64,000 nt of DNA from Nibrella saemangeumensis (GTDB lineage: Bacteria > Bacteroidota > Bacteroidia > Cytophagales > Spirosomataceae). The stretch is from positions 62,001-126,000 of the forward strand of contig NZ_BAABHD010000027.1 in assembly GCF_039541915.1 (NCBI RefSeq). The letters run 5' to 3'. The notes below the pieces were generated by a model. That model was not told where the DNA came from. It did no database searches and saw nothing but the letters and a program-made list of their open reading frames with translations. A program made the position numbers and the translations under genes. Below are positions 59,708 through 64,000 of the stretch, in pieces. The number at the start of each line of letters is the position of its first letter. Positions within the stretch are counted from its first letter, which is position 1.

Positions 59708-61960
59708 ATGCGAGGTACAATGAATAAACGGGCAGGCCAAATGCTGGCGATGGCACTAGTCATGGCAGGCGTCTGCAATGGCTTGCTCTCCTGTTCGCAA
59801 TACAGTAACAAGCCCATCAGTAAAGCTTATCATAACCTGACGGCCCATTATAATGCCTACGTTATTGCCAGGGACCGGCTGAAGGAAGCAGAAACGATCC
59901 TCTTTAAAACCCGGCAGGAAAATTACAACCAGATTCTCCCAATCTATCTGCCCCTTGATTCCACGGTCAGCCAACCAGTGAAAGCCCAGCTGGATGACGC
60001 TATCAAGAAAGCCTCAATGATCGCGGAGCGGCACCAGAACAGCAAATGGCTCGACGACGGCTTTGTCATCATTGGTAAAGCCCGGCTCCATAAGCAGCAG
60101 CTTGATGACGCCATGGAGGTATTCAAATACGTCAATACCCGAGGCACCGATGAAAACGATAAACACCAGGCCCTGATTGGTCTGATGCGAGCTTATGTCG
60201 AGACCGGCGATTACGGAAACGGTCTGAACGTGGCCGAATACCTGCGGGCGCAGCCGCTTACCAAAGCCAATACCCGCGACTATTACCTGACCAAAGCCTA
60301 CCTCCATCAGAAGAAAGGCGAATACGCTGTGGCTGCGGCCATCCTGGACGCTACCTTCCCGATGCTGAAGAAAGGCGAAAGCACCGCCCGGCTCCACCTG
60401 ATTGCGGGTCAGCTCTACGATGTAATCGGACAATCCGCTAAAGCCTCGGAGCATTTTGCCTCCGTACTGCAATCCCGGCCTACTTACGACCAGTCGTTCT
60501 ACGCCAATATCTACCTGGTGCAAAGTCAGGGCCTGACCAGCGACGGCAAACGGGCCGCTCAGGCAACGAATACGTTTAACCGAATGCTGGAAGACCGCAA
60601 AAACGCCGACTTACAGGATAAGATTTATTACACAATGGGCCTGGTGGAAGCCCGTCGGGGGAATTACGACAAGGCCGTTGACTACTACCGCAAGTCGATC
60701 CAGACGACTACCACCAACACCGCCCAGATCCCCTATACCTACCTGGAACTGGGAAAGTTGTATTTTGAGCATAAGAATGACTACGTCCGGGCGCGAATGT
60801 ATTACGACAGCAGCCTGGCGCTGCTACCGGCGCAGGCTCCGCAATTTGCCGAGGTTGCCAACCGGAAGAAGGTGCTGGACGAGTATGTCGACTATTACAC
60901 GACCATTCAGACACAGGACAGCCTTCAGCGCCTGGCCCAGATGAATCCGGCTGCCCTGGATAAATTCCTCGATAACGTCATTGCCCAGCGCGAGCAGCAA
61001 AGTCGCACGCAGGCCGCCCTGGCCCAACAGGCGGCCAACCGTCCGTCGAATGCCAACAACGCGCTGGCCACCACGTCCGATCTGCAACCGAATGAGCGGT
61101 GGTATCTGTACAATCCGGTGCGGCTCTCGCAGGGCCGTCAGGAGTTTACGCAGCGCTGGGGTAATCGGCCGCTGGAAGACAACTGGCGCCGGAGTACTAA
61201 AGAAGCATCAGCAGCCCTGGCTGGTGATAATAACCCCCTCACGGGTGCAAATCCCGCCAATGCGGTTAACCCAGTTCCGGCTATAACGGCCAATCCCGCC
61301 ACCGATGGAGTCGCCGGAGGACAGGGCGCGGCTGCCAGAACACAGCGAGATGCCTTATACGCGCAGATTCCGCTCACGCGGGAAGCGATGGAGCAATCGA
61401 AGTTCCGAATGGAAAACGCGTACTATGGCTTGGGAAAACTCTACAAGTTTCAACTAAACCAGCCGGCCGACGCCATCAGCACGTTTGAGCAGATGCTGAC
61501 CCGCTTCCCGAATTCAGGCTACAAACCCGAAGTGTATTACCTGCTTCACCTGTCCAATGAACAGGCTGGCCGGACATCAGGCTGGAAAGAAAAACTGCTG
61601 GCCGAGTTCCCGAATTCATCGTACGCCCGGCTGGCGGGTCGCTCGGCGGAGGGTACCCCATCGGCTAATTCGGAGATAAAGGCGCAGCAGGTGTATACCG
61701 ATGCGTACGCGCAGTACAAAGCCGGAAATTATCCGGAATCGCTTTCGCAGGTTCAGAGCGCCCTGGCTACCTTTGCCGGTAGCCATGTAGAAGATAAGTT
61801 GGCGCTGTTGCGCGTAATGCTGATTGGCCGCGTAGACGGTGCTGATGCGTACCGGCAGGCGCTGTCGGAGTTTATTCGTGATTACCCGGCCAGTTCGCTG
61901 GTGCCTCATGTAAAGGAGTTGCAGGCGGCCGCCGACGGGCCAACCGCCAAGCGGAGATAA
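59708..61960 (+). CDS. sprE: TPR lipoprotein of the SprE/PorW type (type IX secretion)
   Basis: The 750-residue product is a lipoprotein with cysteine 29 in LLSCSQ. It then has SKAYHNLTAHYNAYVIARDR, a long TPR region (about residues 100-400), the motif WYLYNPVRLSQGRQEF followed by RWGNRPLEDNWRRSTKE near residue 470, and more TPR-like repeats near the end. These signatures match SprE/PorW, a lipoprotein needed for the type IX secretion system and gliding. The start may instead be the ATG at 59720. The other T9SS core genes are not in the window. A class A PBP gene follows 94 bp later. Confidence 0.88.
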   Translation: MRGTMNKRAGQMLAMALVMAGVCNGLLSCSQYSNKPISKAYHNLTAHYNAYVIARDRLKEAETILFKTRQENYNQILPIYLPLDSTVSQPVKAQLDDAIKKASMIAERHQNSKWLDDGFVIIGKARLHKQQLDDAMEVFKYVNTRGTDENDKHQALIGLMRAYVETGDYGNGLNVAEYLRAQPLTKANTRDYYLTKAYLHQKKGEYAVAAAILDATFPMLKKGESTARLHLIAGQLYDVIGQSAKASEHFASVLQSRPTYDQSFYANIYLVQSQGLTSDGKRAAQATNTFNRMLEDRKNADLQDKIYYTMGLVEARRGNYDKAVDYYRKSIQTTTTNTAQIPYTYLELGKLYFEHKNDYVRARMYYDSSLALLPAQAPQFAEVANRKKVLDEYVDYYTTIQTQDSLQRLAQMNPAALDKFLDNVIAQREQQSRTQAALAQQAANRPSNANNALATTSDLQPNERWYLYNPVRLSQGRQEFTQRWGNRPLEDNWRRSTKEASAALAGDNNPLTGANPANAVNPVPAITANPATDGVAGGQGAAARTQRDALYAQIPLTREAMEQSKFRMENAYYGLGKLYKFQLNQPADAISTFEQMLTRFPNSGYKPEVYYLLHLSNEQAGRTSGWKEKLLAEFPNSSYARLAGRSAEGTPSANSEIKAQQVYTDAYAQYKAGNYPESLSQVQSALATFAGSHVEDKLALLRVMLIGRVDGADAYRQALSEFIRDYPASSLVPHVKELQAAADGPTAKRR

Positions 61961-62054
61961 GCCGAAAAAACGTTTTTGTATACGAAGCGGTAAACACGGC
62001 CGGCTGCTTACCGGCGGCCAAACGGTTACCCAACTATAAACTTGATCGTAAAGA

Positions 62055-64000
62055 ATGATTCAACTACAGCCTGGTCTGTACCGGAATGTCATCCGAAGTC
62101 TCTGGAGAGTTACCCTGGTTGCTATTACCCTGCTAATTTTTTATGTGGTGGCTGTCAGTTACAACTTTTTGTACCTGTTTGGCGGCATGCCGAGCCTGAA
62201 AGCCCTCGAAAACCCCCAAAGTGAATTAGCCTCGGAAGTCTACACCGAAGACGGACAGCTCTTGGGAAAGTATTACCTGGAAAACCGGACGCCGGTGGAA
62301 ATTACGCAGGTATCGCCCAACGTCATCTCTGCCCTGATTGCCACCGAAGATGCCCGGTTTGTGAAGCATTCCGGCATCGACCCCCGCTCGGTGTTCCGGG
62401 CGGCTTTTGGTTTTATGCTGGGCAGCAGTGGTTCCGGGGGTGGAAGTACCCTGACGCAGCAGGTAGCCAAAAACCTGTTCGAAACCCGTAGCGAGAAGTA
62501 CAGGGGTGTCCTTGGCAATATTCCATTGATACGGACCGTCATTGCCAAAACGAAGGAGTGGATTCTGTCGGTCCAGCTTGAACGCAACTACACCAAACAG
62601 GAAATCATGATGATGTACCTAAACACGGTGTCGTTTGGCAACAACACATTCGGTATTAAGACAGCAGCTAAAACCTACTTTAACAAAGAACCCTGGAAAC
62701 TGGATATTGAAGAAGCTGCCCTGCTGGTAGGGATGCTGCAAAATCCGTCTAGGTTTAACCCGCGACTGTATGAAGAGCGGGCCCTGCAACGCCGTAACGT
62801 AGTGCTGGGCCAGATGCGCAAATACAAGTTTCTCAACGACGAGCAGTTTGCACTCTTCCGGCAGAAGCCCATCAAGCTGGATTTCAGCATTGAAAACCAT
62901 AATACGGGTATGGCGGCTTACTTCCGGGCGGTTATCAAGGATGATCTGATCAAGTGGGTGGATGAATACAACGAGAACAACCCGAACGCCGAATTGGACC
63001 TCAACACCAGTGGACTGAAAATCTATACCACGATCGACTCCCGTCTGCAGGCCTACGCCGAGGCTGCGGTGATGGAACACATGCGGACGCAACAGCGCCT
63101 GTTTTACGAGCATTGGCGCGGCCGCAATCCATGGGTATTCAAAGACAAAAACGGCAACTGGAAAGAACTACCGAATTTTATTGAGCAGGTAGCCCGCCGG
63201 ACCCCCCGGTATGCGCAACTGAAGAAAGAGTTTGGCAAGGATGAACAGGCTATCTGGCGGGAGATGCGAAAGCGTAACAAAATGAAAGTATTTGTTTACG
63301 GGGGCCCGCGTAATGAGAAAGATACGACCATGAGCTCTCTGGACTCAATCCGGTACTATAAGCGTTTGCTGAGTACTGGATTTTTGTCGATGGACCCCAA
63401 CACCGGCTATGTGAAGGCCTGGGTAGGTGGTGTAAACTTCAAGCACATGAAGTTTGACCACGTTCGTCAGGGACGCCGGCAGCCCGGCTCTACCTTTAAG
63501 CCATTCCTGTACCTGGCCGCATTGGATAAGAACTTTATGACCCCCTGTGACCGCCTGACCGACCAACCGGTTACCTTCGCGCATGGGGAGGATAATAACG
63601 GCGGCCCATCCTGGACTCCCCAAAACTCAACCGGTCGATATAGCTACCGGGATTTGTCATTGAGGGAGGCTTTAGGGCAGTCTATTAACTCCATTAGTGC
63701 GCAGTTGATCAAGAAGACAAAGGCCCGGTCCGTTGTTGAATACGCTCGTAAATTAGGTATCGAAAGCGACCTGCCGGAGAACCCGACGCTAAGCCTGGGA
63801 ACGGGTGAAGTTTCCGTCTATGAAATGGTAGCGGCCTACTGTGCTTTTGTCAACGGCGGGCATCGGGTAAAACCGCTGACGATTCTGCGCATCACCGACA
63901 AGAACGGAAACATCCTGAAAACCTTTTCGCTGGAAGCCAATCAGGTCATCAGCGCCGATAAGGCTTACGAAATGCTGTATCTGATGCGTGGTGCGGTCGA
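62055..64000 (+). CDS. Class A penicillin-binding protein (PBP1a-type), 3' end missing
   Basis: The gene starts at the ATG at 62055 and runs off the right edge, with at least 648 codons. It has a short cytoplasmic part and one membrane helix (VTLVAITLLIFYVVAVSYNF). The GT51 transglycosylase domain has Glu98 in ATEDARFVKHSGID and GGSTLTQQVAKNL. The transpeptidase domain has Ser479 and Lys482 in QPGSTFKPF and SxN at 543-545 in GQSINSISAQ; the KTG box lies beyond the edge. It makes and cross-links peptidoglycan strands. Confidence 0.95.
   Translation, partial: MIQLQPGLYRNVIRSLWRVTLVAITLLIFYVVAVSYNFLYLFGGMPSLKALENPQSELASEVYTEDGQLLGKYYLENRTPVEITQVSPNVISALIATEDARFVKHSGIDPRSVFRAAFGFMLGSSGSGGGSTLTQQVAKNLFETRSEKYRGVLGNIPLIRTVIAKTKEWILSVQLERNYTKQEIMMMYLNTVSFGNNTFGIKTAAKTYFNKEPWKLDIEEAALLVGMLQNPSRFNPRLYEERALQRRNVVLGQMRKYKFLNDEQFALFRQKPIKLDFSIENHNTGMAAYFRAVIKDDLIKWVDEYNENNPNAELDLNTSGLKIYTTIDSRLQAYAEAAVMEHMRTQQRLFYEHWRGRNPWVFKDKNGNWKELPNFIEQVARRTPRYAQLKKEFGKDEQAIWREMRKRNKMKVFVYGGPRNEKDTTMSSLDSIRYYKRLLSTGFLSMDPNTGYVKAWVGGVNFKHMKFDHVRQGRRQPGSTFKPFLYLAALDKNFMTPCDRLTDQPVTFAHGEDNNGGPSWTPQNSTGRYSYRDLSLREALGQSINSISAQLIKKTKARSVVEYARKLGIESDLPENPTLSLGTGEVSVYEMVAAYCAFVNGGHRVKPLTILRITDKNGNILKTFSLEANQVISADKAYEMLYLMRGAV

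Overview
The window looks like chromosomal DNA of a Bacteroidota bacterium of the order Cytophagales, most like the Spirosoma/Larkinella group. The evidence is a hybrid two-component (HTCS) sensor with Y_Y_Y, kinase, receiver and AraC parts, two TonB-dependent receptors with N-terminal carboxypeptidase-like domains, a type IX secretion lipoprotein of the SprE/PorW type, an ATP synthase operon with a signal-peptide-bearing subunit a, and one clean Bacteroidota promoter (TTTG, 20 bp, TACTTTTG). The family assignment is from memory of these proteins and not from a search.

Region 1-11.6 kb holds a glutaminase-type exported enzyme cut by the left edge, a DUF6786-like lipoprotein, a GNAT acetyltransferase, a beta-barrel/lipoprotein pair and a 1582-residue HTCS regulator with an extra module inserted in its sensor. 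Region 11.7-34.1 kb is dominated by six paralogous TPR histidine kinases, all on the minus strand, in three transcription units (f-e-d, c-b, a-amidase). The first gene of each unit has the same roughly 135-nt leader with a 10-bp palindrome and a nested hairpin, and kinase f is a patchwork of stretches almost identical to e, c and d. Interspersed are an exported amidase, an intradiol dioxygenase, an S12-type serine hydrolase, a lactonase, an M20 peptidase, a TonB receptor and two gene remnants.

Region 34.3-41.5 kb has a class-A-like serine hydrolase with altered motifs, then a minus-strand group: redoxin-like protein, small ACT-like protein, twin hairpins with the same loop, TonB receptor, a ChrB-domain/AraC fusion regulator, a small outer-membrane-type protein and a duplicated-DUF1259 protein. 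Region 41.9-53.7 kb starts with a MerR/TipAS regulator, followed by a run of five exported esterases (one frameshifted), a four-repeat secreted protein, a CitMHS carboxylate transporter and an AtuA-type enzyme split into two overlapping genes. A plausible reading is that esters are cut outside the cytoplasm and the released acid is imported and metabolised, but the substrate is unknown.

Region 53.7-64 kb has a compact primase-like protein, two tandem DUF3575 proteins, a 31-bp perfect terminator hairpin, and the ATP synthase genes for accessory proteins and subunits a, c, b and delta. The run stops after delta, so the alpha and gamma genes must lie elsewhere. It ends with the SprE/PorW-type lipoprotein and a class A penicillin-binding protein cut by the right edge. 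I saw no tRNA, rRNA, CRISPR array or insertion sequence.
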